The notes under the pieces were generated by a model. The model saw only the letters and a list, made by a program, of their open reading frames with translations, searched no databases and had not been told where the DNA came from. This document shows, one piece after another, positions 11,712 to 21,999 of a stretch of 64,000 bases of DNA. The stretch covers positions 17,622,573-17,686,572 of the forward strand of contig JALMQS010000225.1 in the NCBI GenBank assembly GCA_024734495.1. The letters are read 5' to 3'. Source of the stretch: Forficula auricularia (lineage: Eukaryota > Arthropoda > Insecta > Dermaptera > Forficulidae). The position numbers and the translations under genes were made by a program. Numbering within the stretch: position 1 is the first letter of the stretch; each line of letters starts with the position of its first letter.

Positions 11712-12917
11712 GAAAAGAAGAGTCAACTGACGGACTCAATTTCATTACATCATTCAAAAATAGAAGGGTTTCGATGATTTATTATAATAATCAGGAAAAT
11801 AATTAGCTTCGTTTTATGATTACTCTTGTCAATACTAGTAGGGGAGAATATTGCACAAATGAGAAAACAGTCAACATTTAAAGATTCATTTTATTTCAAA
11901 AGCCATTGCAAGCGATGTGATTCAGAAACAAGCTAACAGACCTACACTTTCCGACTCCCAGAACATCGAAGAAGCGTTTCCACACTTTCCTAATTTTATA
12001 GATACTATCACGGGACTAAAGATCAAATCACTAATTTCCCAGAAGGTCTGCATTCGATTTGTCAAGAATAGAATAAATAGTTACATGTAAAATCAAATAA
12101 ATTCATCCTCCTAACAGCTATTGGCAAAAAGTTATCGGAAAAACAAATTTTTTCTCCCATAAGAATAATAGCTTTATTTTGCCTTTAAATAGCGCGCCTA
12201 GAGATTGCTGATTTTCGCCAATAGAATCTGTGAGATATATTCTAAATTTTTACATTATATTTTTTAAATTCCAAATCATATTTTTCTCTATTTTAATTAG
12301 TTAATTTGATAAAAAATTGTTTTGCTACAAATTGCAGTGTGCGAAATTTCACGAAATACGACTTTGTAGAAATATGTCGAAATTTTATTACAATATTCTT
12401 TTAAGACTAACAGTAAAACTAAAAGAAATACCAAATTAGATAAAAACATTAAAAAATGGCAACATCGTCTTGATGATTAATTAATCAAACTTTCTAAAAA
12501 ATGAAAATCATTAGACGATATCTATATGGCAAATCGCGACAATTTCAAAATTACATTATTACGATATTTTTTCTATGTATTATAATGAAATTTATCTAAA
12601 GATATTCTTTCTTTATAGAAATCCACGTTGGTTTAAAAACATTTCTAAACATTTAAAAAATATTATTAAGGTATTTGTTTTTCGTTTTTTTTTGGGGGGA
12701 GGGGGAAGAGGAGGTATATTAATGAATAATTTAATAAAATTTGCATTAATTTCTCAAGTACAAAAGCGACCATCCATTAATTACGCCACGCAAATTTGTT
12801 GCTTTTTGACGGTCCCTCTCTCTATGACACAGCGTATATCATTTATAGAACTCCTCCTCCCCTGTTGTGATGTCACGTCTTTTGCAATTTTTAATTTAAA
12901 GCTAATTTTAATTAATA

Positions 12918-14011
12918 CTAGCTGCAAGGCCCGCCTTCGGCGGCCCTCTTGCTAGCCAGGGAGAACGCCCCCTGGGCCCCCAACCCACGAACCCCACCCC
13001 AACACTCCATTCCCCCCCTACCGAAACCCACCCAGCACCCCGCACCATGCACCCGTGCACAACCCCCGCCCCAACACCACCACCCCAACAATCCATCCTG
13101 CACCTCCCTCCTCGGACCCCCACCCCCGTACCACCCCACTACGCCACTGGACCCTCACCTGAACCCCATACTCCACCAACTCTGCACCCCCCGTGCCCTC
13201 CACCCCGCCTAGACCCCTGGACCCCACCCCCAAATAGGCCCCCTGGACATCCCGCTCCACCCCCTGCATCCCCTACTCCGCCTTACTCCCTCGCTCCACC
13301 TCCATTCCACCCCGCCCACCCTATGCCCTAACCCACGCCCACTCAACCCCCGCACCCACCCTCTGCACCCAGTTTTTCCATTTCTAGCCTTCTAGTGACC
13401 CACAGATTATCTATACAAAATTTGGTTGAGTTTGGACCAAGAGTAAAAATTTTCATTTTTTGACCCTCCTCCCCGTTTTGGGTGGTTAGTTATTGCATTT
13501 TTAGCTCCCTAGTGACCCACAGATTATGTATACAAAATTTGATTGAGTTTGGTCCAAGAGCAAGAATTTTCATATTTTGACCCTCCCCCCCTTTTTGGGG
13601 GAATTTTTTTAAACAAAAGTTGTCAGAAATCACATCTTCTACAACTTTGCTCATTATAAAATTTGCAGTAGAGTTAATAGTTTAGGAGTTATTTGATAAT
13701 TTTCATTCGTGCTCCCCCCCCCCCACCAAACCCCCTTTTGGGGTCAAAATATCAAAACGTTCTATAGCTAAAAACGTAAGTTAGAAGACATCTGATGTAA
13801 ATATGAAATTTCATAATAATCCCTTCAGACGTTTTTACGTGAATCGTGAGCAACTTTTCGCGGAACCCACGGAAACATACAGACATACATACAGACAGGA
13901 ATTTTGTTGACGGTGTTTTCGTTCATAACTTTGCTTGAAACGTGTGCAACCAAAATTTGTGATTTGGACCAATGTACAGACAAAACCTTAATTTTATATA
14001 TATACCATAGA
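12918..14011 (-). mobile_element. Non-autonomous Helitron-like element with C-rich insert
   Basis: Read on the minus strand it starts A|TCTATGGTATATATATAAA at 14011. It ends with hairpin GGCCGCC-GAA-GGCGGGCC, TTGCAG and CTAG|T at 12918. The interior holds two head-to-tail units of about 118 bp (13383-13500, 13501-13620) containing ACAAAATTTG(G/A)TTGAGTTTGG, which also occur in the 700-bp repeat family. Bases 12955-13370 are strikingly C-rich and G-poor on the plus strand (CCCCAC-like motifs). The proline-rich open frames there are compositional artefacts. No Rep/helicase. Confidence 0.85.
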
Positions 14012-14099
14012 TATTACGATTATTAATTTTTTTTTATAATTTGTCAAATATATACCTAACAAATTAAAATGAATCTTGGATAAAAAGAAAACATACTAT

Positions 14100-15840
14100 A
14101 TTGCAAGGGCGTTAAGTAAGGAATATTTGACAAGGAGAGTTGCGACATTAGTTGAGAGAATATGGTGAATTTACGGCATTAGTTGAGAGAATATGGTGAA
14201 TTCACACCCGTGCTCAGTTGAATGTATTATAAGGCAAAGCAAATGCCGTAACCTTGATTGTCGGGTGTTTCCCACTACGCCTGTGCCATACACTATATTT
14301 TTTTACAATTCATCTCAGCTGATATTACATACAAAAAAAACAAACTATGTTTTTTTGTAATACCAGCTGAGAAAGAACGATTTGAAAGAGAAATTAAGCC
14401 ATACCATTAATATATATATAACTAAAATTTGGCGGTGTAAGTGCTAATTCTAACTATTGATCCATTATTTTAGCCACTGAATAATGATCGCTTTAATATA
14501 AATAATACTTAATGGCGACAGGTTACATGTCCATGGTCTTTTATAGCATGGAAATATGTATAATTAGCTACCTGAGTAAAAATATATAATTTGTTGTTAA
14601 ATTTATAGGTACCTACTGGTTGCACCCATTATTTTCATATTTTAAATGTGATGTATCAAAATTCTTAACCCCATCTGCCCTTGTTGCACTTTATGGGTCC
14701 TCTAGCCCTTCTCAAAGTGGGACTTAATATTTATGGATGGCCGCTAACTGGGAAAAAAATATTTTTAATAGCTCCTTGAATCTATGCAACCAAATCGCCA
14801 CTATTGGCGAGAAATAATTTAACCTCAAGGGTTAAAACTTTATTTAACTCACACATAATTAATTATAATATTATTTATTGAACAAAAATAAATAGTAGAT
14901 AATAATACAATATAACTACGATGTTTCAATAGTGCGATCGTTTTCATGTATGAGTAGTATGAGCACCCAATCTAAATTTGCTGCGTTAACAATGACGCAA
15001 GTAATCTACTCTACAGTAGGTATTTTTTTTTTAATTTTTTAAATTTATTCATTTGATTGGTTTAATATAGCTCATTTAACCTTACTTTAGTAAGAATGGA
15101 TAGGCTTCTCACTGTAAAATACTAAATTTGAGAGGAAATTTTATATGTAACCATTGTAACTGGGTATTGTAATCTCATCCGTTCCCTTTGCTGAGGATCT
15201 GGGAAAATCGACTGAAAATCAAAAATATCTATCGATTCTTTGTCGAATAACCATTCTACATTGCATGTTTGACATTTTGATTGTTAGTGGTAACCATTTC
15301 TGAAGAAATTGAGAAATCGACTTAAAATCAAAAATAACGGTCGATTCTCATCTAAGACTGGAAGAATATCCTTGTTATATTTGTTTCGATGTTTTAGCCA
15401 ATAATAGTAACCACTGATCAAAACATGGAAGAATCGTCTTAAAATCGAAAATATCAAATTGGTAAAAAACTCTGTTCAAACCAGTTGCGATGTAACATTT
15501 TGATGCAAACTCGGGGTGATATATTTTGACAGTATAATTTCATGAGTAATAAACTAAATAAATGTCGTCTCGTTTGTTAAGGTATTTGACTACATTTTTT
15601 GACCTTGAGTTTTCATTACTTATATTATATAATTAGTCTTAGTTTTGGTACTTGATCTCGCAAAAAACAAATACCTACTCCATAACATTTTTGAGAAAAC
15701 ATTTCAGACCTAGAATCAAGAGCTATATTCAAGACTTTTATTTCATTTAAAGTGACGCTTTTCTTATTTGTTTATGAACTATTTAAAAAGTAAATCGTAT
15801 TTACCCTAATTAATCTTAAGTGAAAATTAAAAAAATATAT
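14100..15840. other. Intron, no gene recognised
   Basis: AT-rich intronic DNA. A short direct repeat ATTAGTTGAGAGAATATGGTGAATT appears twice (about 14148 and 14176). Three related segments of the form GAAAAATCGAC..AAAATC(A/G)AAAAT(A/C) occur near 15205, 15310 and 15430. Confidence 0.5.
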
Positions 15841-15850
15841 GTTAACTTAC

Positions 15851-16032
15851 ACAAGAATCCAGAAAGTTCTGTCGTGCCACATCCGATAATACTCATGTGG
15901 TGTTCTTACTTGAAGAACATGGATCTGTCTTCCTTGCACATGATCCGTAAGTAAACTCGCCGTTAGCACCGAGGCTGCGTCTTCTCCAGTGCATTCCAAT
16001 GGGAGACACAAGCCGAGCAAGATAGACCGATT
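15851..16032 (-). CDS. nrf-6-like: NRF-6-like gene exon (end of NRF domain)
   Basis: The acceptor is GGTTAG|AATCGG and the donor TCTTGT|GTAAGTTAAC. The exon reads from phase 0 as NRSILLGLCLPLECTGEDAA and ends EYYRMWHDRTFWIL plus two bases. GLCLP..C is the conserved closing cysteine motif of the NRF domain. The leftover GT joins C of the next exon to give Val, followed by a hydrophobic run, so the reading frame is continuous. The preceding intron (16033-17847) holds an RTE-like tail, a small foldback and an R2-like fragment. Confidence 0.9.
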
Positions 16033-16269
16033 CTAACCACAAAAAACGACATTATTATAATATAATAAAGGGGACTTGGAGATATTGATGAAAATGAGGT
16101 GACATCTATTCGCAGTATATAGAATTAATAATTCCATGTAATGGAAAATAAATATCTATCTAATTGACAAGCTTAAGGTATGGAACCATGGGTATTCGGT
16201 GCAAAGCACACATGACCGAATTATTTGCTTTTGTTCTTTTGTTTCATTAATATCATAAAAGTTATATTG

Positions 16270-16440
16270 AAGCCGTCAGAGACCATTGGGACGACCTCGA
16301 CTTCGATGGAGGGATCAGGTCTCCCAGGACCTTAATGTACTGGGAAATTATGACGTGGACGGCGCTACTCAGGATCGAATCGTGTGGAGAAAGCCCAAGA
16401 CCCACCCAGGGTTGTAGAGCCGAAGAGTAAGTAAATAAGT
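16270..16440 (+). pseudogene. RTE-like LINE, C-terminal end and 3' tail
   Basis: The plus strand reads RPRLRWRDQVSQDLNVLG, then ATQDRIVWRKPKTHPGL and a stop. GRPRLRW.D...DL...G....A.DR..WR....THPGL is the conserved carboxy end of RTE-type reverse transcriptases. A short AAGTAAGTAAATAAG tail follows, as RTE 3' ends often have. Only the last 50 or so codons remain (5' truncation). It sits antisense in an NRF-6-like intron. Confidence 0.75.
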
Positions 16441-16589
16441 ATATTGCATTTTTAATAGGCCCTAAAGATATTGTAAAAATACACTCTAAGCTCAGAAAGT
16501 GAGGTTTATATTTAATCTTTTCCGACCACATCTCCAGATTTCTTTTCTTATGATTATTATTACGCAGTCGATTAATTAGGTATTTATAA

Positions 16590-16640
16590 TTTTGTTTATT
16601 GGGCCTCCGAGGAGCGGGCCGCCTCTTACAAAGATAAAGC
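16590..16640 (-). repeat. LINE-like 3' end motif
   Basis: The minus strand reads TGTAAGAGGCGGCCCGCT, then CGGAGGCCCAATAAACAAA, resembling the segment at 5474-5510 inside the hAT-like element. The GC hairpin followed by AATAAA suggests the 3' end of a retroelement, possibly of the R2-like copy just upstream on this strand. Assignment is uncertain. Confidence 0.4.
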
Positions 16641-16646
16641 TTATTA

Positions 16647-16822
16647 CACAAAATTCACACTTTCAGCTTCAGAACAAATAAATTCAGATTCAGAGCGGGT
16701 GGATGAGAGAACCAGGATTAATCCTGACTCACATTTCACATTTCTTTTTTTTGTATTTACAATTAATAATCATACGCCACCCGCTCTATATGTTCTTCTG
16801 CTGAAAGTGTAAAAATTAAGGA
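16647..16822. repeat. Small foldback with about 50-bp imperfect arms
   Basis: The left arm (CACTTTCAGCTTCAGAACA...AGAGCGGGTGG) and the right arm (CCACCCGCTCTATATGTTC...GCTGAAAGTG) are inverted copies of each other. The spacer includes the palindrome AGGATTAATCCT. It adjoins the 3' side of the R2-like fragment and may be part of its 3' untranslated structure or an independent insert. Confidence 0.6.
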
Positions 16823-17788
16823 GAGATCCCCTCATCGCCCTATATGTCAAATTATTTATTGTTTTTTTGCGATATACCCAGGGCGATGAGGGGCCCCACC
16901 GCTTTATGCCACCACACTCCCTTCCGCGAGAGTGTGATGGCCTCGACCCTGACCGAGCCCGCCCCGACGCCAAATCGCTCCGCAATATTGTCCACCAGAC
17001 TGGAGTTGCCCCTATATTTTTCTATTTTGTTTCGGTGGGCAACACCCAGTCCTGCAAGCGCGGAGACGATCTGGACGTCCAAAACCCACACCACCCCCGC
17101 CGCATCCTTTGCCACGATGTCTGGCTTTCTATTGCCTGCCGAGCTGGAGTACAAGTACTCCAACTCGACACCCATTCCCTTTTTGATCAAATCATCGGCC
17201 AGACATCGTACCACCGCGTCATGCCTCTTAACCCGCCCATCCGCTGTCCTATCACAACATTGGATGATGTGCACCGTTGTCTCTGTTCGTCTGCACCCAG
17301 CCCGGCACATCGGGGGCCCCTCCGGCCGTCTTCCCCTGCTGGTTCTTACGGCTGAAGGAAGGGACCCCGATCTCAGCCTACAAAATTCTATAAAAGTATT
17401 GTTTTTAATTACTCCTGGGCGCAGCATCCAATTATATGAGTTCTTTGCTCCCGCGCACATCTCCAAATCCCGGCCATCGACACTACCGTATAGGTTCTCG
17501 CGCCAGTAAGCCGCAACACCCTCCACGCCGCCGAACTTACGCAAGACCCGTTCGGCCCAAGCTAACCTCCGAATGCATGTGACCGACTCAGCGGCCGCTC
17601 TGGCCGCCGGGTAGTCGGATTGCCTCATTCTACTGAGTCGGGCATGCACCAAGAGTGGGATCATGCTCCCCAGGGATGGCAGTCCGAGTCCGCCATCCCG
17701 TATTTTGGCGTGGAATTAAGCTTCTGGCGTGTCGCGGGGGAGTTTAAGGATCGATCTGACAAATGATCGAACCTTTTTGTCGGCCGTT
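16745..17788 (-). pseudogene. 5'-truncated R2-clade-like non-LTR retrotransposon (C-terminal endonuclease)
   Basis: The open frame 16852-17664 (270 aa) carries a CCHC knuckle (C120, C124, H132, C136: CRAGC...HIIQC), then RHD (148-150), KPD (180-182) and LDVQIV (D196). These are the C-terminal zinc knuckle and restriction-like endonuclease of R2-type elements. In frame upstream, LPRDTPEA*FHAKIRDGGLG shows that coding continues through a nonsense codon (17716-17718, TAA where the family has Tyr), so the listed Met is not the true start. Homology stops near 17788, where GC-rich sequence meets AT-rich intron. The G+C content is far above the surroundings. It is not in 28S rDNA but in a host intron, in the gene's own orientation. 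Confidence 0.85.
16828..16893. repeat. 14-bp perfect inverted repeat at the R2-like stop codon
   Basis: CCCCTCATCGCCCT (16828-16841) and AGGGCGATGAGGGG (16880-16893) flank the end of the R2-like frame, giving a stable hairpin with a 38-base loop that spans the stop codon. It could be a 3' structure used for template recognition. Confidence 0.7.
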
Positions 17789-17847
17789 AAAATGATTATA
17801 ATACCTATATTATTTTACAAATAAAATTTTTGAATTAGAGGACTTAC

Positions 17848-18050
17848 ATTCGGATGAAGATCGTGAGGTAAAGTGAGACGAATTCTTAATTTGAAGAAGC
17901 CGAGCTGATATGGTGGCTTGGAAGGTTCCTCTGCGTGGGCCAATTCTTGAGTGAATTGTTGTCCTATATTCTCACAAGATGTTTCTGAACCGAGCCAATA
18001 GGTATTGCCCCAGAAATAGCCACTTCCGTATCGGGCACTCGCGTCCATCA
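17848..18050 (-). CDS. nrf-6-like: NRF-6-like gene exon (NRF domain, first recognised exon)
   Basis: The exon opens after acceptor TTTCTTTATAG and closes at donor AT|GTAAGT. It starts with two bases finishing a codon and then reads 67 codons, beginning MDASARYGSGYFWGNTYWLG and including SETSCENIGQQF. The MDAS...GSGY.WGN.YWLGS...C pattern is the signature of the extracellular NRF domain in insect NRF-6-like proteins. It ends in phase 0 and joins directly to the next exon (LHPN/NRSILLGLCLP). The preceding exon must supply one base and was not located. The 5' end of a retrotransposon copy lies only about 60 bp downstream of the donor. Confidence 0.9.
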
Positions 18051-18690
18051 CTATAAAGAAAACAAAATATTAATATTTAGTATTCAATTAAGAAGTCGTA
18101 AATTTACACAGGCCATGGGTCTTGTCAAGGTATTGTTTGTTTGCTATGTTTGTAAGTTGAGGTTGGACCCCGCCTTGATGAGCGATTCCCATTAGAATAG
18201 CACACATTTTCGAGTCGTAATTTCGTCATTAAATGTTTTGAAAGTCAATTTGAAGGCACATGTAAATTTCTTGGACTAGCAAATGTGACTGAGTCGTAAC
18301 TCGTAATCTATAAGAACAAATCCGTGAAACTGAACAGTTCTTTCAAATTAAAAATGTTCTTTAGGGGTATTATAGGGCTGTTTAACATGATAAGCCTCCC
18401 TCCCAGGTGGGACGAACTATTGAATTCACTCGAAATATGTATTATATAATAATAATTAAATAAAATTAAAAAATATTCTTATGTTGTTTATAAACAGAGA
18501 TGAAAATAAAAATTATACATTTTTTTTCAAAATAATTTTTTTTTATTTAATATTTATTTGGCTTTAGATACTCAAAATAAATACAATTCTTTACAAACAC
18601 AATCTCAAACGGTTTAATACAAAATCAAAACGTTTCAGGAAAAATTCTCCCTTTATCAATTGAAAATATGAACATTTGTTTCTTTATGAA
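18051..18690. other. Upstream of the first recognised NRF-6-like exon; no exon confirmed
   Basis: Bases 18110-18235 are less AT-rich and hold a 45-codon minus frame (MCAILMGIAHQGG...), but its possible donors do not fit the phase of the exon at 18050 and it lacks NRF-domain features. The rest is AT-rich. Confidence 0.4.
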
Positions 18691-18704
18691 CAATAAATTA
18701 ATTA

Positions 18705-19099
18705 AAAAAGGAATAGTAGGCAATTGGACAATAAATAAAAAACAAAATTTTTATTAAATGGGCCAGACGTTTCGTAGATTTATTTTATAAAGTTCAAGAA
18801 TGTATGGTAGAAATAATAAAAAAGATTAAAGATGTTTCGTCGCATAGTGGAATTGTCTTTTGACAAAGAGTGATAGAATAGGGTATTTATAACTCTATTT
18901 TATTTAAATTTATTTGTAATCAATATATTTATAATTTTTTCTGATTTCCTGTTTTATCATTCTAGCCACTGAAGAAGTCGCAATAAATCGACGAAACGTC
19001 TGGCCCATTTAATAAAAACTCTGTTTTTTATTTATTGTCCAATTCCCTACTATTCCTGATTTAATTGTTATTTATTATGGATGCGAGTGATGCAACGTT
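18705..19099 (+). mobile_element. Hammerhead-bearing foldback element (PLE-type), 395 bp
   Basis: Direct repeats AATAAATTAATTA (18692-18704 and 19100-19112, 13 bp) flank the element. The inverted arms run from GGAATAGTAGGCAATTGG at the left to CCAATTCCCTACTATTCC at the right and continue inward through GGGCCAGACGTTTCG/CGAAACGTCTGGCCC. Beyond the right arm is a one-sided tail of about 40 bp (ATTATGGATGCGAGTGATG) before the flanking repeat. The right arm has an intact hammerhead; the left arm keeps only its 3' part. No coding capacity. Confidence 0.8.
18965..19004 (+). ncRNA. Hammerhead ribozyme, intact core
   Basis: Core CTGAAGA is at 18969-18975. Stem II is GTCG/CGAC (18977-18980/18989-18992). 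GAAA is at 18993-18996, with palindromic stem III ACGT at 18996-18999 and cleavage-site C at 19000. Stem I is GCCA (18965-18968) with UGGC (19001-19004). All core positions match the consensus, and this is one of the best-formed copies. Confidence 0.82.
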
Positions 19100-19828
19100 A
19101 ATAAATTAATTATTATAGTTTTTCTACCAAAACATTATGATTTTCTATCAAACGTTTTGAGAATGTTTTTATAAAGAATTGTATCTATTTTAGTCAATAA
19201 AACAATCAAGAATTTGTTAAAAACATGTACTTCTTTAATTTTTATTTTCAACGGAGAATAATTTAAGTCTTATATAACAAAATTCATGCCAGTTACTTAT
19301 TCTTCTCCGTTTTCTTTTTATACCCCATACAAGAAGATTTTTTTAAATTTTATTCATTTAATTTTGTTTATACGAAAAGTTAAAGTTCCTTAGAAATTCA
19401 CTTTATCACTGTGTTATTTAAACGATTTTAGTCTGATGGCAAGTGATTGTTAAAATGTTCATATTTTTTACTGAAATATATTATAAATAAGTCTTTTTAG
19501 GCCAAAGGAAATCAATCAGAGATCTTTTTTTAAGTTTTTGTACGTTATTTCCAAATTTCTTTGATTTGTCATTTTTTTTAAAATAACCGTCTTGAGATAG
19601 AAAGTCGAAATTTGACAGGAAAGTGCAACATATTAAAATAAACTGTTGTGTCAAATTTCAGCTAAATTACCGTTCAAGAATGCATTGTTTATTGTTTTAT
19701 TATATTTTTTTTTTAATTTTTTAATTTTTCAAAGGAAAGTTCTAAAGCTAGATAACCTAAAATCCACTCGGTCTTTGTTCTCGAAATACAAACATTTTGG
19801 CACTAGAAGAAATATTCTTCGAAATTTT

Positions 19829-20250
19829 TTATTTTTTTTTTTTTTTTTAATGCAAGAAGGGGGCGTACCAGTAAAGAAGCAGGGGCTGCTTCTATGGATC
19901 TCGAAAGACCTTTGCATTACCGAAGAGAATGGGAAGTTGATTAAGTGAGAGGGTGGAGACGTAGGTGTTTATGCACTCGAGTTTTGAAGGTTTGAAGGTT
20001 ATAAGTGCTGGGAAAGATGGAGGCTGGGAGAGAGTTCCAGTTCCTTGAAGTCATGGGGATATACGTATTGGCGAATGAAGTGGTCCGGCACTTTTCTAAT
20101 TTGACCGCAAAAGAGTGTTGGGAGTCGGCAAAAAGCGTGATACGCGCAAAGCTTGCTTTGGGGGAACTATTGATTTTATCTCATCGGAGCACCTGCCATG
20201 TGTTTCAGAATAACGCACAAACCAAGAGAAAAAAAATCTTATTTGAAAAT
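19829..20250 (-). pseudogene. CR1/jockey-like LINE, C-terminal end with poly(A)
   Basis: The minus strand reads MTSRNWNSLPASIFPSTY, then NLQTFKTRVHKHLRLHPLT and a stop. (L/N)WNSLP...FP..Y.LQ.FK.RVH..L is the conserved carboxy-terminal motif of CR1/L2/jockey-type reverse transcriptases. An untranslated part with CTTTCGAGATCC and a poly(A) run (poly-T at 19829-19848) follows. It is heavily 5' truncated; a second copy of the family is at 47.25-47.6 kb. Confidence 0.75.
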
Positions 20251-20259
20251 AACTGATTT

Positions 20260-21020
20260 TTCTCTACGTTTTTATAAGTATAAATGAGCCAAAAATTTAG
20301 AAAATTTTAGATAAAATCTATCTTTCTGTTGGCCGAAAAGCTGCGCTTTCTGGACGGTCCGCGTATTTGAAATACCTACCGTTTTGTCGGCAACTAGTTT
20401 AATTTATAATTACTATATTCTATTCATAATTTATGTTCCTTGTTATCATTATCTAAGCACAACTAATTAGAATGCTAATAATATGTGAATATATTTAATA
20501 TCCATTACAATATCTTCTCTGTTGTTGATTTTCCACTTAAGTAAATTTGCTTTCAATTTATCTCTTAAAAATGTACACACAAATATATTAACTCCAAAGG
20601 TAGTAAGTAAAGCAAAACAAAGCATTAGAGCATTGCTATGCAATCAACAGATGGGTAACATATGTAGGAGTTTGATTTTTATTAAAATGACTTGTCAAAT
20701 TTATTTATTTATTTTAAATAAAAAAAATGAATGAGATGAAAATCACATTTGGAAGGTTTGTTGACCAGGTGGCCTTCAAAATGATAAATTGAAGAAACGA
20801 CACATGAGAGAGAGAGAATAATCTGGCGTAACTTTTAACTACTCCACATGACTTTAAAGTAAACTTGCCATCTCTCGAATATTTATATATATTTTATTTT
20901 TATTACTACTTACACAACAATAAAATTTCTAAAATTAGAGTAAAAAGTAAAGACTTATTAAATTATCATTTATATTTGAGGGGTTTTCAAAATTTAAAAT
21001 ATTAATCATTCGCTTATTTT
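20260..21020. other. No gene recognised
   Basis: AT-rich DNA with a short GC patch (about 20328-20390, GGCCGAAAAGCTGCGC) and an AGAGAGAGA run near 20810. Nothing else is supported. Confidence 0.5.
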
Positions 21021-21027
21021 TACTTTA

Positions 21028-21708
21028 CCATACAGGGTATGGAAAAAAGTGTTTTTTTCCTTCTTTTTTTCGTAATATCTCAAAAACGGCTTAAACTATT
21101 TTGATTAGAAAAATTGAGCGAAACCATGGCATTTTGCTCTACAAAAAAGCTCTAATAAGCGAACATCGAAAAAATTATATTTTTCGAGATAATAATTGTT
21201 TTGTCAAAATGTCTGTTAGTCTGTCCGTCCGTCCGGTTGTCTGGTTGTCCGTTAGTCTGTGCGTTATCAAATTTTTGTGGACGAGCTAGCTCAAAAACAA
21301 GTGAGAATATCGAAACCAAATTTCACACGTAGTTTTAGTCCATTGAGATTAAGAGCTGATTAGATTTTGGTGCATATCGACCCAAAATTAACGGGGGTTA
21401 AAAATTAAAAATCTAGGCTATTTGAGGAAACTCAACCAAATTTTGTATACATAATCAGTGGGAACCCAGAAGTTTAAAAATGCAAAAACTAACCGCCCAA
21501 AATGGGGAGGGAGGGGGGGGGGTCAAAAAATGAAAACCTTGGCGATTTACCAAACTCAACCAAATTTTATATACATAATCAGTGGGACCCCAGAAGTCTA
21601 AAAATGGAAAAACTAACACCCTACATGATTATAAATAATTTTAGGGGCCAGGTTGTATGGTAAAGTCAAGTGGATGGCCACATCAGAACATGTCAGCTTA
21701 TTTATTAT
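21028..21708 (+). repeat. 700-bp repeat family, copy A
   Basis: Begins TTACTTTACCATACAGGGTATGG, runs through a CTGT(T/C)AGTCTGT patch and GTGGACGAGCTAGCTCAAAA, then two units of about 110-120 bp with CTCAACCAAATTTTGTATAC. It ends GGCCAGGTTGTATGGTAAAG, then GGCCACATCAGAACATGTCAG. The start and end share the inverted motif TTTACCATACA/TGTATGGTAAA. Short frames in it are not genes. Confidence 0.85.
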
Positions 21709-21999
21709 TTGATAAGGACTGAAAATATTTTATAAAAAAATAACAAATAAAGTGTGGAACCAAGGATTTAATGACTACAAATAGTCACCAGTGTTGGAGT
21801 GTTGAGTGTAAGTTAAAAAATGCATCTGTGAAAAAATTTCTAAACCTCTGGATGGGTTATGAGTTCCGATTCCGGGCAAAAATTTTCTCCATCTCCTTAA
21901 GAACACTAAATTTAATATTAAGTACTTTTAATCATTTTATTCTAATAATAGTTTGTTATTAATGTGAGGTAAGAGAAAACCATTTGGTATGAACAAATA

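Larger units (their letters stand above)
2432..18050 (-). other. nrf-6-like: NRF-6-like membrane acyltransferase gene, seven exons, incomplete at both ends
   Basis: Gene span assembled by reading seven minus-strand exons in order and checking splice sites and phase. The exons total 1033 nt (about 344 codons). The product starts inside the NRF domain (two exons with conserved Cys), then gives a first transmembrane segment, a hydrophilic loop, and the start of the acyltransferase-3 domain (IHGLRSISMAWVILGHT, then FSVDTFFFIS). Known insect members are multi-pass membrane proteins of the acyltransferase-3 superfamily; the substrate is not established from sequence. The rest of the acyltransferase domain must lie left of base 1, because 1-2431 holds no convincing further exon. 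The 5' exon(s), expected to encode the signal peptide, were not found right of 18050. Family assignment is confident; the orthologue is not. Confidence 0.88.

Noticed and set aside
12918..13331. Several overlapping proline- or glycine-rich open frames on both strands
   Set aside because: They arise from the C-rich low-complexity block inside a Helitron-like element; no domain, no splice sites, all frames open for compositional reasons.
16844..17509. Plus-strand frame of 221 aa opposite the R2-like frame
   Set aside because: Shadow of the GC-rich minus-strand endonuclease frame, which has the real family motifs.
18110..18250. Missing upstream exon of the NRF-6-like gene (MCAILMGIAHQGG... frame)
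   Set aside because: No donor gives the single-base phase needed to join the exon at 18050, and the sequence lacks the cysteine and (W)ALK(M) pattern expected just before MDAS.
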